DNA of 64,000 nucleotides. Origin: Agapetus fuscipes. Taxonomy: Eukaryota; Arthropoda; Insecta; Trichoptera; Glossosomatidae. The position numbers were made by a program, and so were the translations under genes. Where the stretch lies: contig OX637346.1 of the NCBI GenBank assembly GCA_951799405.1, positions 11,369,215 to 11,433,214 on the forward strand, in the 5' to 3' direction. Shown in pieces: positions 32,940 to 44,720 of the stretch (position 1 is the stretch's first letter; every line of letters begins with the position of its first letter). The notes beneath the pieces are model-generated. The model made no database searches and was not told where the DNA came from. It worked only from the letters and a program-made list of their open reading frames with translations.

Positions 32940-34620
32940 GACCTAAGAAGATAAATTTAATTTGCATTGAATTTTCGCAAAAACCAGATAAATAAAGACT
33001 GTACTATTTGCTTTTCTAGATAAACCATTATGTGAAAATATAGGAATGCGTTTATCAGCTGACAGAATTGAAGGTTTGACGACAGTAAAATTTAAATCAT
33101 ATTCAAAAGCAATCGTAACGATGCTACTTAAAGCAGGTTAGATCTATTTTCAAATCAATATGTTATGCAACTCGTTCTAATAAATCACGTTTAATTTGGT
33201 AAACAGGAACAAATAAAGTATTGGTTAATTTTTTTATTGTGTGGTCGAATAAACATTGATTTGCTATGAATTTAAAATCTAGTCAATAAATATTGTCACT
33301 TGTAAGGCTTGTGTTTTGACACTTGTTAATTTGTCATCTGTTAGATTAAGTATTGTCGCATGTGGAAATATTGCTGACAAAAAATGTGTCATGCATTATA
33401 ATTATTATCATTAGGATTAATTTATATTACAAGATTATGATCATTATTAAATGAGCTGACATCCGGTCATAACATTACAAACTTACACACTCAATAGACC
33501 AAGTTGAATTATTCAAAATAATTATGCCACCAAGTTTCGTTCACATAACACAGATTTGTAAGCCTGACCATGCGTTTAGATCTTTTACTGCAGGTTGAAA
33601 AAATATTTTATCAATCGCCGTTATTTTTTTAGAACTAAGAATTTCTACTAATATTTTTTTTTGTCTTGTTACAGGTATGATTTTACTTCGTCGATTTACT
33701 GATAACACTTCGAATTTGGGTAAGTTTGAAGATTAACTAAATTGTTGGATATTCAAATTGAGAAGTGATACCCGCAAAATGAACTATCGGTCAATGTTTT
33801 TTTCTGAATAAAATAAATGTTTAAAGGTATAGCTATGTAATATGTCCGATCTATTTGATTCGCGTCCGTTATTATGTATAATATGCTTATTTATCAACAT
33901 TATATATCCGCTACGGTTGGAAGGAACAACGCAACACGGCGTCTTCCCTGAGAGAGATTACACTTGCCTGACATGCCCATTGTTTCCACGTATTCACAAC
34001 ACTTACAAGTCCTGAAGATTTCATACATTCAGATGCTGTATCACGTGTGCTCCCTGCTCACCCACTATTATCATCTAGGGATGAAGTTCGCGAATGCCGC
34101 AACAATATAATCGATTTTCGTAATTATGCATGAAATATTTTCTAAGCAGCACAGAGCATAACCGGTTAAAATTATTCATCACATATTTTATCTTCATTTC
34201 AACATTGCCTTGTCATAGCTGTGATTTATAAGCGCTTGAAGAAAAAATGAAAAAAACATTTAATTTTTATATGAACACCATTTTTTACGACATAGTAAAG
34301 AAAACAGCATATAATCTGATTGTTATTTTATATCATTTATAATTTTTGACAGGCAGCGAAGTTCATACATAAATATTTAATTGCATGAAATTTATCATCG
34401 GTCATTATGCGCATTTAGGATTCAAAAATACCTCAAAGTCGACTAGACGCCTGATTCATATTTCGGGCTCAGGACAGAATAAAAACCGCGTCTTATATTT
34501 GCCCGTGAAAACTTGTCTTAATCATATCTGCGAAGCAATATACGCGAGTCCTTGGATTGTGGCGAAGGAATTAATCAAACTTTTGTACGTCGCTTTGAAA
34601 AAGTGGATGTTCACGGGGAA
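32940..34620. other. Long unassigned AT-rich stretch
   Basis: A pyrimidine-rich tract ending in TTGTTACAG at about 33660-33675 resembles a 3' splice site, but no convincing exon follows. Nothing else is seen. Confidence 0.4.
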
Positions 34621-34627
34621 GGCAGCA

Positions 34628-34658
34628 GGGGGCGGGCGGGAGGAGCAGGGGCGCGGGG
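34628..34658 (+). other. Possible G-quadruplex motif
   Basis: Four or more G runs of at least three (GGGGG, GGG, GGG, GGGG, GGGG) within about 30 bp in an otherwise AT-rich setting. Confidence 0.55.
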
Positions 34659-34831
34659 CCGGCTGGGACTGCGATCACAAAAACTTGGTCCTCGGACGTT
34701 CCCAAAATTGTCATTCCAGGCCTGAGCTCAATACTGCGAATGGGATAAATTAAAAAATGAAGCTGGGAGCATGTCTGCAGGTCTACAGATGTAAGCGTCG
34801 TACATAATTGATAATACTCATGAGGAGCGGC

Positions 34832-34885
34832 CTGCCCACTGACCACTGACCACTGCCCACTAACCACTGACCAATGACCATTGCC
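34832..34885 (+). repeat. CCACTGA heptamer array
   Basis: About seven imperfect heptamer units (CCACTGA, CCACTGC, CCACTAA, CCAATGA, CCATTGC). Confidence 0.8.
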
Positions 34886-34889
34886 CCCG

Positions 34890-35860
34890 CTGCACACTCC
34901 CAGCAAAACCAAGCGCATCATCATATGCAAGACCATGAATACACAACTTATATTTTTAATGACTTCTTAATTTGCAATACGTAATAAATAACTGAGAGAT
35001 TTCAACAGTATTATAATGCGCACATATCCGACAGTGATATAAATTATTATCATATTTTTGTTGAAAATTTTGAATCAGATCTCAATTAATATTATTTTTT
35101 GAGACGCTTTTACATTTTAACCGCTGAGAAAGGGCGCCTTCGAATATTTAAAGACTTCAAAGATTTTGTCTTTCATATGAAAAAAATATAGAGTTATGGC
35201 ATATTATATAGCATGGTAATAAAAAAAGCCCCAGAACAAAACATGCATATATTATGTAAATAAAGTTTTTTTTAATTTGAGCTCCACATACATACAATGA
35301 CCTTACAGCCAGTTCGTAAGGACAATTGAGAACAAAAATTCACCGTATTACTCTTAACGTATGTACTAATAAAAAAAACACCTGAATGATTTTTTTTCTC
35401 TCTTGATTCAGAATCGATACAAGTAAATCGGTAAGTCGATGAACTTTAATAATCGCAATCAAATTTAAGATTTTGTCCATCCATATGTATTGTAATGTGT
35501 GTACTGTAATATTATTTAGCATCTGCGAGTTGCCCATTGTGTCGTGTAGCTCTGTATGTTTTGCTGGGGCCCTGGGCGAATGCCTGGCATGCCTTAGCGG
35601 CCGCAGCCCGCTCTGCCTTCCCCACTCCTCACGCGCAGAATAATTAGCTACTGAAAAAATGCATTCGCTGGCGAGCAACTTAAATTAGACATTATGTGCG
35701 TAGCAAATGTCCGGCTACTGTTTCTTGTGATTTTGCTTTCAATTAATGACTGATTAATGGATACAACACCGACTACAAATTCATTCTTCGGGAAATTTCA
35801 ATTATGTGTAGGTAATACGTTATGTGTGATAATTTTAATAAATTTGGGTGCACTCAAAAC
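34890..35860. other. Unassigned sequence
   Basis: AT-rich, with a less AT-rich patch at about 35560-35640 (GCGGCCGCAGCCCGC). No gene recognised. Confidence 0.4.
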
Positions 35861-35861
35861 G

Positions 35862-35998
35862 CAACTAAGCTACACATATAGTGTAACTTCTTGCCTGCGT
35901 TATCCCCGAAGGGGTCGCATGTGGCGCTTCGGGACCTATTTATTTTTACAGGTAAGGGGGCCGGCCTCACACCAACCACTTTCAGTTGAAGGGGGGGT
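35862..35998 (-). mobile_element. SINE-B 3' fragment, first of a tandem pair
   Basis: AAGCTACACATATAGTGTAAC, TTCTTGCCTGCGTTATCC, GGGTCGCATGTGGCGC, TACAGGTAAGGGGGCCGGCC, TTCAGTTGAAG. Reverse complement of the right half of SINE-B. Confidence 0.85.
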
Positions 35999-36055
35999 AG
36001 TAATAGTAATATTTACTCAGAATAGTAATATTTTGTTTTTTTTACTAAGGTAAAC

Positions 36056-36200
36056 ATAAAGTGTAACTTCTTGCCGCGCTTTCCCCGAAGGGTTGCGCAT
36101 GTGGCGAGTGGAACCTATTTATTTTTACAGGTAAGGGGGCCGGCCTTATTCTAACCACTTCAGTTGAAGTGGGTTTTTCCCAGCTCCCGATGGGTGATAT
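36056..36200 (-). mobile_element. SINE-B 3' fragment, second of a tandem pair
   Basis: AAAGTGTAACTTCTTGCCGC, TACAGGTAAGGGGGCCGGCC, TTCAGTTGAAGTGGG, TTCCCAGCTCCCGATGGG. Same strand as the first fragment, 190 bp away, and slightly longer toward the 5' end. Short ATATCAGAATC repeats follow at 36198-36230. Confidence 0.85.
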
Positions 36201-36242
36201 CAGAATATCAGAATCAGATATCAGAATAAATTCTGTATTGTT

Positions 36243-36491
36243 CCATTATCTCTAAAATCTGTTATCTAAGTTGTAAACTTATATTTACATGCAGGCAAGT
36301 ATAAGTTTGCCTCTGTACTTACAAAATATAACCGAAACCTTAAATGAACAAAAGCTCTGAAAATTTTGCTGGCTTTCCCTCAAACATATTAAACATTGGC
36401 TAAAGTCAATGCCACCTCTGTGATGTCTCTTTTAGAAAACCAAATTTTACAGTATAGATGGTCGGCCTCGTACTAACTTATTCGTCAATCA
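36243..36491 (-). mobile_element. LINE-A 3' UTR, heavily diverged
   Basis: Minus strand: TTGACGAATAAGTTAG, CCGACCATCTATACTG, then near the end CAACTTAGATAACAG. The oldest-looking LINE-A copy. Confidence 0.65.
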
Positions 36492-36579
36492 ATGATTACC
36501 TTCGCTCTCAAGTTAAAACAGTGACATATATTCATTGAAAATTTCAAATAATTTGAACCATAAATCTCGATTTGAAAAC

Positions 36580-36797
36580 TATATTTTGCTGTCTACTTTT
36601 TCCTGAATGGAATGTTTGATCCTCTTAAAACTTGTGTTTTTTGAAATATAAATACTCTTACATTTATTTGATAACGTTAATATACGTTAATTAACGCATT
36701 ATATTTTGCTGCCTACTTTTTCCTGAATGGAATGTTTGATCCTATTAAACCTAATGTTATCTGCATTGTGAATACTCTTACATTTATTTGATAACGT
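36580..36797 (+). repeat. 120-bp direct duplication
   Basis: TGCTGTCTACTTTTTCCTG at 36588 recurs as TGCTGCCTACTTTTTCCTG at 36708, and AATACTCTTACATTTATTTG recurs 120 bp later. About 98 bp are shared per unit with some 15-20% difference in the middle. It is two units, not a longer array. Confidence 0.85.
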
Positions 36798-36804
36798 GCA
36801 TTAT

Positions 36805-38775
36805 ATACGAGTCTGTTATTATCGTTTGCTAATATCCACGTCAAATACGCAAATACAGTGATTGGATAAAACATTTATAGCTAACTGTGATAAAGTTGTT
36901 TCAGCGTAACTTCACACACATTGGCTACAATTAAACTTTCATGAATACTACAAGTAAACGCTAACATTAAAAATAATCACTTCATTTCAGAATAATTAAA
37001 TTGACTGCTGAGCCAAATCTTTTGTCACACAAAAAACTCGTATTTTAATATGTTTGCATTTTTATTTGGAGAAAGGTTTTAGTAGCTACGTTTGTGTAAG
37101 AAAGGGGAGTGGCAAAAAAACTAATTAATTAATGTTTTATTTAATTGTAACAGTCAAAAGTTATAATTATTTACGATCAATTAAATTTTTAAGAGAAAAT
37201 ATTTGTAATTAATGTTGACGTATTAGAGCGAATGAAAGTAAATAAATCATACAAGCTAAAGGCAAAAAATATCAGTTAATAGAGTAACTCGTGTTACATT
37301 ATGAATGTTGAAACATTACCAGTATGTTAATTGAATGTAAGAGTTATTTTAATGTTTTTTTCACTTGTAATGACCGTTTAATGGTTCTGCGTACTGTATC
37401 AATATTTTATACCAATCCCTCATCATCCGAATATTTATTTCTTCCTTTCTAATTAGAAGTAAAAACCTGAATGGTGATCTAATTAATCAACACAGCCAAT
37501 TAAGAGTCGATCCATAGAAAAAACCGTACCAGGTCCAAATGGCCTAGTACTTGTTTATGTGAGTGTGGTGTGTACTGTGGTACTTCTCACTAAAATGATA
37601 ATTTACGAGCTCTTTGGTGTGAATTATTATTATTTTTTAATTTGCTTAAATTGAACATAAATCAGAAATTGTTTTACTTATTTGTATTTTACCAAAATGA
37701 GCTGACCATAATGATTTATGGTTATTGTTCATTTGAGGTTCTGTGCATAGAAAAACTCGTACCAACACCACATATGGTAAAATATACAACTTGTGATATT
37801 GTTTTTTTTAATAATAAGTACGTTTATACGTCAGACCTACAACAAAGAGGTATATTTCTAGTAATTAACTCAAAGAGGTCTGAAAATGTCATTTTTATTT
37901 ACGCGATATTTTTCCACAAAAATTAAATTTTCTAAGAACAAACTATTATCAATTTTTGACTCACTCAGAAACGCAAAGTGAGACACAACAATGTCTTCTT
38001 AATTCCATTTTTCCTATGGGCTGAAAAGAGTAATTATAAGAACAATATGTGCATTAAAGTTACCAAAATTAAAATCAATACATTTTCTTTGTCTCACAAT
38101 TATTTGCAACCAATAATCTAGGTAATTACTTATAACATTTTTTTTGTCAAACGAGTATTTGGACAAAGACTAGGAAGACACAAATAAATGGAACAAGTCA
38201 TTCTCAAAATCACATACCTCCGTCAGAGATAATTAATGCGGAAGATAAGGTCGGTCTGTGGGACAGGTTGAGTCAGATAGACAGATACCTAGATAGTTGG
38301 ATTCCTTCTAAAGCCGTAATGTCAAAAGTCCGACATGTAGGAAATGGCCGGGTTGGCAGCTGTGACTGAAGATCCCCCCGCCCGACCATATTTACGACGG
38401 CCATCGACCATTAATAATACAAATACATTTTATTTACAAGGGAATCGGTAGGTCTCGATGCCACGAGCGTAAATACATCGATAAATTATATTGCATGGAG
38501 TCGGTGCGGCTATGGCGGTAAGGCACGGTCGCCATGGGCCGCACGGAGCCACGGCGCGCAATAGCTAACACTAATGCCTGGAGAAGATCCACACACTGAA
38601 GTGCGGGCTGATGGAATCAAATTAGAAGAGTATCGTGTTTCAATGTGCGTGACTTTTACACATTTTTGAGTTTCAATATGGTATACGAGCACTCGTAAAT
38701 GAGATGTCATGTTTATAAAAATGTTCTAAAGAAATACTGAAGGTTTTTGTTGTATTCTGATGAAAGAACCATCTT
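36805..38775. other. Unassigned stretch with a GC-rich patch
   Basis: Mostly AT-rich with no recognised repeat. Positions about 38490-38575 are GC-rich (GGTGCGGCTATGGCGG, GCCACGGCGCGC). No gene recognised. Confidence 0.4.
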
Positions 38776-38778
38776 ACT

Positions 38779-38985
38779 TACATTTTCAAAAATGCTCTTC
38801 GCTGGGACCGCGAAGACTGAGACCGAACACTAAAGGTCCATCCAGCCTTACAGCAACTGAGTCTTGCTTGAGAATTGACGCTTTCTAGAGCGACGACCAA
38901 GTTCGCAAAGGGCTTTTGAGGTGTGATACTCACAAAAACAGCGCTCAAAAATAAATCACCTTCATATTATTATTATTTATCTCTT
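38779..38985 (+). mobile_element. SINE-A, head missing
   Basis: TTTTCAAAAATGCTCTTCGC, GGTCCATCCAGCCTTACAGC, TCTTGCTTGAGAATTGACGC, AGCGACGACCAAGTTCGC, then the shared tail and ATT repeats. The tRNA-like head is absent. Confidence 0.85.
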
Positions 38986-38989
38986 TGAC

Positions 38990-39705
38990 TGGTAGAAATA
39001 GTAGCAAGAGATGATAGGTGTTAAAAAAACAGTGGATTAAGAAGGCCTAACCCATCCTGGATTGTCATGCATGTGTTAGTGATGATAAAAAGAACTGTTT
39101 TTGTTGTCTCGATGAACTGATCAGCTGATTTCGTCTCACTCATCACGCCAACAAGTTTTTCTATTTCTGTTTTGTATCTGATTCTCCCATCACCTGATTC
39201 ATAGGTCTTCACTCTTTATTTTCTTATCACACTGGTCATTTAATATTAGGTGAAGTTTTTTGTAATTATTTTTCATAAACGTACATCATTTGATTTTGTT
39301 TAATTCTTCAATAATATTAGTTTTTATTATAAGTATCAGGAATGGGTCACTCTCTTGGGTAGCGATATATTTTGCCTCATGTCCCAGTGTAGTCTGGTTT
39401 CTCCATCTCTGTCTCACCCACTGCCTCTTCCATTGTTTCCCCCTTGCTCTGTCCCAGTGCACCACCTCGCCTCATATTGTCCCATCTTATCTCATCTCGC
39501 TTCAGCTCTCCATTGCATTTTGGTACATTTTGCATCCAACAATAATACCAAAGCATTCTGACATAACATCTGACCGTATTGTGCAAGCAGCAGCATTAAA
39601 AACTCCAATATATATTTATTTTTTTAAACCAAACGAACATTTGTAATTTTTCATGGAATTGTCGTTAAAAGTTTGTATTTTTTGTGAGATTAAAAAAAAA
39701 AAATT
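38990..39705. other. Unassigned spacer between inverted SINE-A copies
   Basis: Contains overlapping 68- and 118-codon frames (39290-39646) rich in S, L, P and H, from CTC/TCC/CCA-rich sequence. No domain is recognised. Confidence 0.4.
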
Positions 39706-39709
39706 AAAT

Positions 39710-40000
39710 TAGGCTGATTTATTTGGTGAGCGCTGTTTTTGTGTGTATCACACCTCAAGAGCCCTCTGCGAGCTTGGTCGTCGCTGTAGAAAGCGCCAAT
39801 TCTCAAGCAAGACCCAGTTGTTGTAAGGCTGGATGGACCTTTTGATGACCGGTCTTTGGTAAAGGTTTATGAATTTTTCAACCCAGCGAAGAGCAAATTT
39901 GAAAATATAAATGGTATATTTTTTGTGCTCCGCCGGGATTCGAACCCACGACCTTCCAGTTACGAGTCCGAAGTGTTACCACCTGGACTACGGACCGGTC
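39710..40000 (-). mobile_element. Full-length SINE-A
   Basis: Minus strand: GACCGGTCCGTAGTCCAGG, CGGACTCGTAACTGGAAGG, GTGGGTTCGAATCCCGGCGG (box B intact), then body and tail as at 32376. This is the best box B of the four full or near-full copies. Confidence 0.9.
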
Positions 40001-40004
40001 AAAG

Positions 40005-41340
40005 AGATTATCTGAATTGGAGTATTTTACTTTAAGATCTTAAATTCTTCTATGTTAGTACTAGTTAGTTCATTTCGGTGCAACCCGCTGAGTATCTTTT
40101 GTAGCGCTGGATTTCCCGGCGATTGTGTACTTAATTGAGACCGTAAATGAAAATCATGATGTGCTCCTTTTTGAATAAGTCCCCACAAAGCGACACGACC
40201 ACGGCCCCAAGGCGGAGACCGATTCTTCACTAAATCTTACAACAGATTCGTTATACAATACTGTGCCTAATTAAGAAAAAAACGACTTATCAAATGATTA
40301 TGCTCGTGTTCCGCTTGGAAACCGTCAACGCCGATTCCTATTCCAATTCATTTGGAAGCGTTTTCTCACAGAAGTTAAGAAGTGAGACTGGACAGGATAG
40401 GAGAATAAAAATAACACCGGCAAAGAGGAGCTGAAATATCGAGCCTACATCTCAAAGGAACGTTCCACTGACACATCAATAAAGCCATTATTCTAAGAGG
40501 CGCGTTGCTTCTCGCTCTGGCGCGACCCCGTCAGGTATGGCCTTCTCAAATCACGCGAGACCCATCTTTCTATTCAATCTGACTCTCTTTATCATAGATT
40601 TTTCTTGGAGTTTATTTATCGCAGATCAGGCTTGCTGGATGCTCGCGGCTCCACGACCACTGAGCGCGCTCTGTCTAGCTGCCAGCAGGCAACGCTGCCG
40701 ACAGCCTCCACAAACATTACTTTCGCGTACTCGAGTATTGTGTCATCTTGTATCTTGTTAGCAACATCGATTAATGTTTGCGCTTATAATAAAGATCATT
40801 TTAGTACATATACTTATTGATGACATGCAGCTTTTCTATAATTCTAGCGTGGGAGATTATGACTAGGCTACGTTTATGATGTAAATCAGTCAATGAAAAG
40901 CTCGGTAGGTATACTGTACAAAACAGTTTTTCTTTTCGTTTTTTTTTTAATCTTTGGTTGACAAATGCCTTCGTTATTTGCACCATCACATTTTCCATGT
41001 TATTTTGTTACCACATATTTGTATTAAAAGTGCGAAATATAAGTATATTGAACACTCTTTCTTTAAAGTCGATTCTTCTCATTATTTGATGGATTACGCA
41101 TTATTTTATTACAAATGATTACATACTGTTCATTTTCCATCATGCATATCAAAATGATTATTCAGATTGTATTTGTTTAGCGCGCTGCTTGTAAAGCGCC
41201 GGCTAGGATGAGATCTAGCTCATAATCTCCATCTTTGCCTTTTACAGGCAGAGTCAGTTCCCGAGAGGCGGCTGTTCAAAGTTCACCTCGGGAGATGCCC
41301 AGCGCTATCATGTAAATTATCGCACTGTCATTGTTATAAT
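40005..41340. other. Unassigned sequence
   Basis: Mixed composition. Overlapping 71- and 74-codon frames (40537-40820) cover a less AT-rich patch but match nothing known. 40385-40540 looks like unique sequence. Confidence 0.4.
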
Positions 41341-41769
41341 GTAAAATGTTGACATTTTCTTTATAGCTGAGCACATCGGCTATCTTCTGTTATACTTTAT
41401 ACATTCAGTGATCTTTGCACAAATGTACAGAAACGCTTTACAGAAAGACGCAAAATAGAACATAGCCTTTGCACAATTGTGCCGAGTATCTTCGGGAAAA
41501 TGATAAAATGTTGACATATTCTTTATAGTTGAGCACATCGGTTATCTTCTGTTATACTTTATACATCCCTTACATACATAAATTAGTGATCTTTTCACAG
41601 ATGCACAGAAAATCTTTACAGAAATAACAAAATCTGTAGTATCATTAATTGATGAGGCTGATATTCACTTTGTAACCTTTCATTTTTTTTAAATTAAAAA
41701 TAAAAAACAAATTGTATTAGGTGTATTGTATTGTATTGTATTGTATTAGGGCGAGTAAAATTCAATAAT

Positions 41770-41810
41770 GTACGACCGGTTTCGGAAACAATGTTTCCAT
41801 CGTCAGGTAC
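41770..41810 (-). ncRNA. Hammerhead-like motif 2a (best core)
   Basis: On the minus strand: GTAC (stem I), CTGACGA (fits CUGANGA), T, GGAAAC-ATT-GTTTCC (stem II), GAAA, CCGG (minimal stem III), TC, GTAC (stem I partner). All hammerhead parts are in order. The one T between the core and stem II is an extra nucleotide. Confidence 0.45.
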
Positions 41811-41844
41811 AAAATATTAGATAGATATTAGAAGATAATATTTT

Positions 41845-41885
41845 GTACCTTACGATGGAAACATTGTTTCCGAAACCGGTCGTAC
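41845..41885 (+). ncRNA. Hammerhead-like motif 2b (core mutated)
   Basis: Same layout as the minus-strand motif in the other arm, but the core reads CTTACGA instead of CTGACGA. The change removes the conserved G, so it would be expected to be inactive. Confidence 0.4.
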
Positions 41886-42439
41886 ATTATTTAATTTTAC
41901 TCGCCCCGTAACCTAATACAATTTGTTTTTTTTTTTTAGTTTTTTTTTTTTTAATTTTAATTTTTTTAAATATGTAGTCTTTACACAACTGTGCTGAGTA
42001 CGATACTGCTAAGCATACAGTTTATACATACATTTTTTTTTAAATCTTTGCACCAACGCATACTTAGTTAAAGCTCAGATTTTAAAACAGAATCTTTGCA
42101 CAAATGCACACCAATTTTTCGATAAGTGAACACAAAATATTAACTTAAATGTCTCCAATGTTTGGAAGATTGTGTCAAGTATATTAAAATATGCTCAGTG
42201 TCTTACTATAAATATTGCGTGAAAGCTTTCGGCCTTATTCATTAGATTGGTTGAACCCGAAACCAGAGATAAACGAGTTTATTAGTATGGGAAATCTGAC
42301 TTTATGCTGGTTTAAAAATTAAAACCTTTTTATGAATAAGGGGGTTTGAGTTTTTTCCTTAGTATCTTAGTACAAATGCAGACAAAGTCTTCACAAATGC
42401 GCACCAAGTCCTTTAATAACATGCGCTATGCATAGCTGA

Positions 42440-43068
42440 ATTTTTATTTCAACTCTTCGTGCGATATCTTGACCCTTTGCTTGACCATCGAGCGGTCGTG
42501 CAATCCAGAATCCGAGCCGCGCTCGCAATATTATGTTCAAGGGAATCGCAGTTATAATTTGTATACAATTACTGCTGAAGTCGGAAAAATATCAATTAAT
42601 ACTGTAAATCACATCAATGAAGCTGACCCCTAGTAACAAGAACAGGCTGGATAAAGATGAAGATTGTAAATGGCATTTTCTAAATTTCGATCTCTTCTTC
42701 TTTGGTTTATTTCAATTGATTTTTTTTTTTTAGGAAATAATGCTAATAACAATAATTGGACAATTTTATATAGCGCCATTGCAGAATTGCGTAAATCTCA
42801 CCTCAAATGCGTTAATCAAAAATGGATGAAATGTACAACGGCACTTCTAGAGATAGATTTAGTTTTCATACATTTTTTCGGTTTACGCAATGTTGTGTAC
42901 TAGGGGCACTAAACGTCTTTTTTAAGCTCCACTTAGTACCTAGTCCATATCCTCATTTGGATCTCGGATGTCCCTACTTTTTGCAAGAGCACCTCTTGAT
43001 GTTTGGTCCCTATAACCTTGAATAAGTTTACGTCGAAGATAATGAAAAGCTTTGTTTGTTGCTCTTGA
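42440..43068. other. Unassigned sequence
   Basis: Two short overlapping frames (42670-43025) match nothing recognised. Confidence 0.4.
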
Positions 43069-43143
43069 GGATTGTTTTCCAGAATAGGTTGCCGTGGTTT
43101 ATGGGAGCTGGAGCTTTCATACGCTTGTTTTCTTCAGCGTAAT
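43069..43143 (+). repeat. Single arm of the 22-kb-type fold-back
   Basis: GGTTGCCGTGGTTTATGGGAG, CTGGAGCTTTCATACGC, TTCTTCAGCGTAAT match 21990-22060. No mirrored arm was found nearby. Confidence 0.7.
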
Positions 43144-43149
43144 ATTGAT

Positions 43150-44275
43150 GTGAATCAATACAGGAAGTAAAAAACTACCATTTTATTTGTATGTTTGATA
43201 AACAGTTGCTTACTTTTTCATTTTCAATGAAATAAAAATACAAGGTTCTTTGAAAACAGAAACAAACTCGTTGGCAAGGTTCTCCTTGAGAATCTTTCAA
43301 TACATACCTTAGTATTATTACATCTGGATTTACTGGTAACAATAAAGCTCTTAAATATCGTGATGTAAAACATAAGTAAGAGAAACAAGTCAAAAGATCC
43401 CAACCAACAATACTTTCAATGAAAAACATAAAGTAAGAACATGGCCGGTTATGACTGGTTACTGTTACTCTGTCGCTTTTTCACTAGAGGCTACAAGAAT
43501 CTTCGGGAGGTCAACTTTTTTTTTTTCGTAAAATATTTATTTTATGTTTTTTTTTTTTTTAATGTTGATCTGTAATATTTTTTAGTGTTGATCTGTTAAC
43601 ACAGTGAAAGTCCATTTTTATAAATATTTATGTAGTTAATTCAGATCCATTCATGATTGTCCTTCACTTTTATTCACTCTGATTGCACCACTTTACTATT
43701 TATTAAATTTCATCCCAATATTAATTCTTAAATTTTCCTTTGTTTCTCTTGCCCTACTTTGTAGGAACAATTATTAGGCCATGAAAATATTTAAGATATC
43801 AATGCTTAAATCAGGAAAGTAAAAAAGTTAAGGACATAAGCTTTAAAATCGTTGTTATTTATTTAAGATGACTATCCTTTCAGATTTTCTTCATACCAGT
43901 ATCTGCATACATTTGATTGTGCACTCAAAGACATGCATGCATAGTTGCACATTTGTATAGACTCGTTACGCTCATGGGCATTGGCTTCCTAGCTCAAATA
44001 AGTTCCTCCACTCGAGCACGGGAATTGAAAGATTCCACTCTTGCTATGTAGATCATATCGGAAATCGTCTGCGAGCTACCAAGGGCATGCACTGCGTTGT
44101 TTTATTTTCACGCAAGAATTTCTACAAAAGTCTACATCTACTCGAACCCGCGCAAATAAATAGCGAGCAGCCACTTTATCGTGATATTTTATTGAGTTTG
44201 CAAGAATCGTTTATAAAATGAAAGAGAATCTTTGTTTTGTATTTCAAAGAAATCTTCTTCATATTTCGCAGCCTG
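43150..44275. other. Unassigned AT-rich sequence
   Basis: Long T runs near 43510 and 43545. Nothing else is recognised. Confidence 0.4.
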
Positions 44276-44362
44276 CAACTAAGCTACACAGTACTGCAAC
44301 TTCTTGCTGCGTTTTCTCCGAAGGGGTCGCATGTGACGAGTGGAACCTTTTAGTTTCTACAT
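44276..44362 (-). mobile_element. SINE-B 3' fragment
   Basis: AACTAAGCTACACAGTACTGC, AACTTCTTGCTGCG, GGGGTCGCATGTGACGAGTGG. Reverse complement of the last 85 bp of SINE-B. Confidence 0.8.
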
Positions 44363-44577
44363 TACGTTGACTTATCTTGTAGCTCGAGAGAGCTAGTTTT
44401 CATTTCTCGTGAAGGTCGAGTAAAACAGTTGTTGATTTAGAAGACGATGCTTTTCACGATGATGAACCAAGCAAGAATTATCTGAAATTCTTGGTCAGCT
44501 ACTAATTAACCGTTAAATTTTTCTTTTAGATAAAAAAAAAACAGTGGAAAACATATTTGTAAAGGAATTTTGTGAAG

Positions 44578-44720
44578 GTGATCCTCCAGATTTCATGTAA
44601 TTTGGAGATCTATGACACTTTTGAAGTGCCGCAGAGGTGTTGTCGGTGTGGCAGAACTGATTCTTTGTAGTAGGGGTTTAGCCGCGTGGTGTAGTGTTGC
44701 CTTTGTTTGAGACACTGAGG
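44578..44720 (-). repeat. Repeat R4 copy 2
   Basis: Minus strand: CTCTGCGGCACTTCAAAAGTG, TCATAGATCTCCAAATTAC, ATGAAATCTGGAGG. Extends further 5' than copy 1 (ACCACGCGGCTAAACCCC). Confidence 0.55.

Larger units (their letters stand above)
41702..41930. mobile_element. Fold-back element with hammerhead-like motifs in both arms
   Basis: AACAAATTGTATTAGG (41706-41721) is mirrored by CCTAATACAATTTG (41911-41924). TACGACCGGTTTCGGAAAC is mirrored by GTTTCCGAAACCGGTCGTA. GGTACAAAATATTA (41806-41819) is mirrored by TAATATTTTGTACC (41836-41849). The loop is only 16 bp. The left arm alone contains a TATTG expansion (41722-41750). No ORF. Confidence 0.85.
41343..42420 (+). repeat. Degenerate tandem-duplicated region, 162-bp period
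   Basis: AAAATGTTGACATTTTCTTT, GAGCACATCGGCTATCTTCTG, TATACTTTATACAT at 41343 recurs at 41505 (offset 162). The word CTTTGCACAAATGCACA recurs in variants near 41412, 41465, 41591, 41978, 42045, 42092 and 42380. A fold-back element (41702-41930) interrupts it. Confidence 0.75.

Noticed and set aside
33655..33680. 3' splice site and exon start
   Set aside because: A polypyrimidine tract plus CAG is common in AT/T-rich DNA, and no coding-like frame or donor follows.
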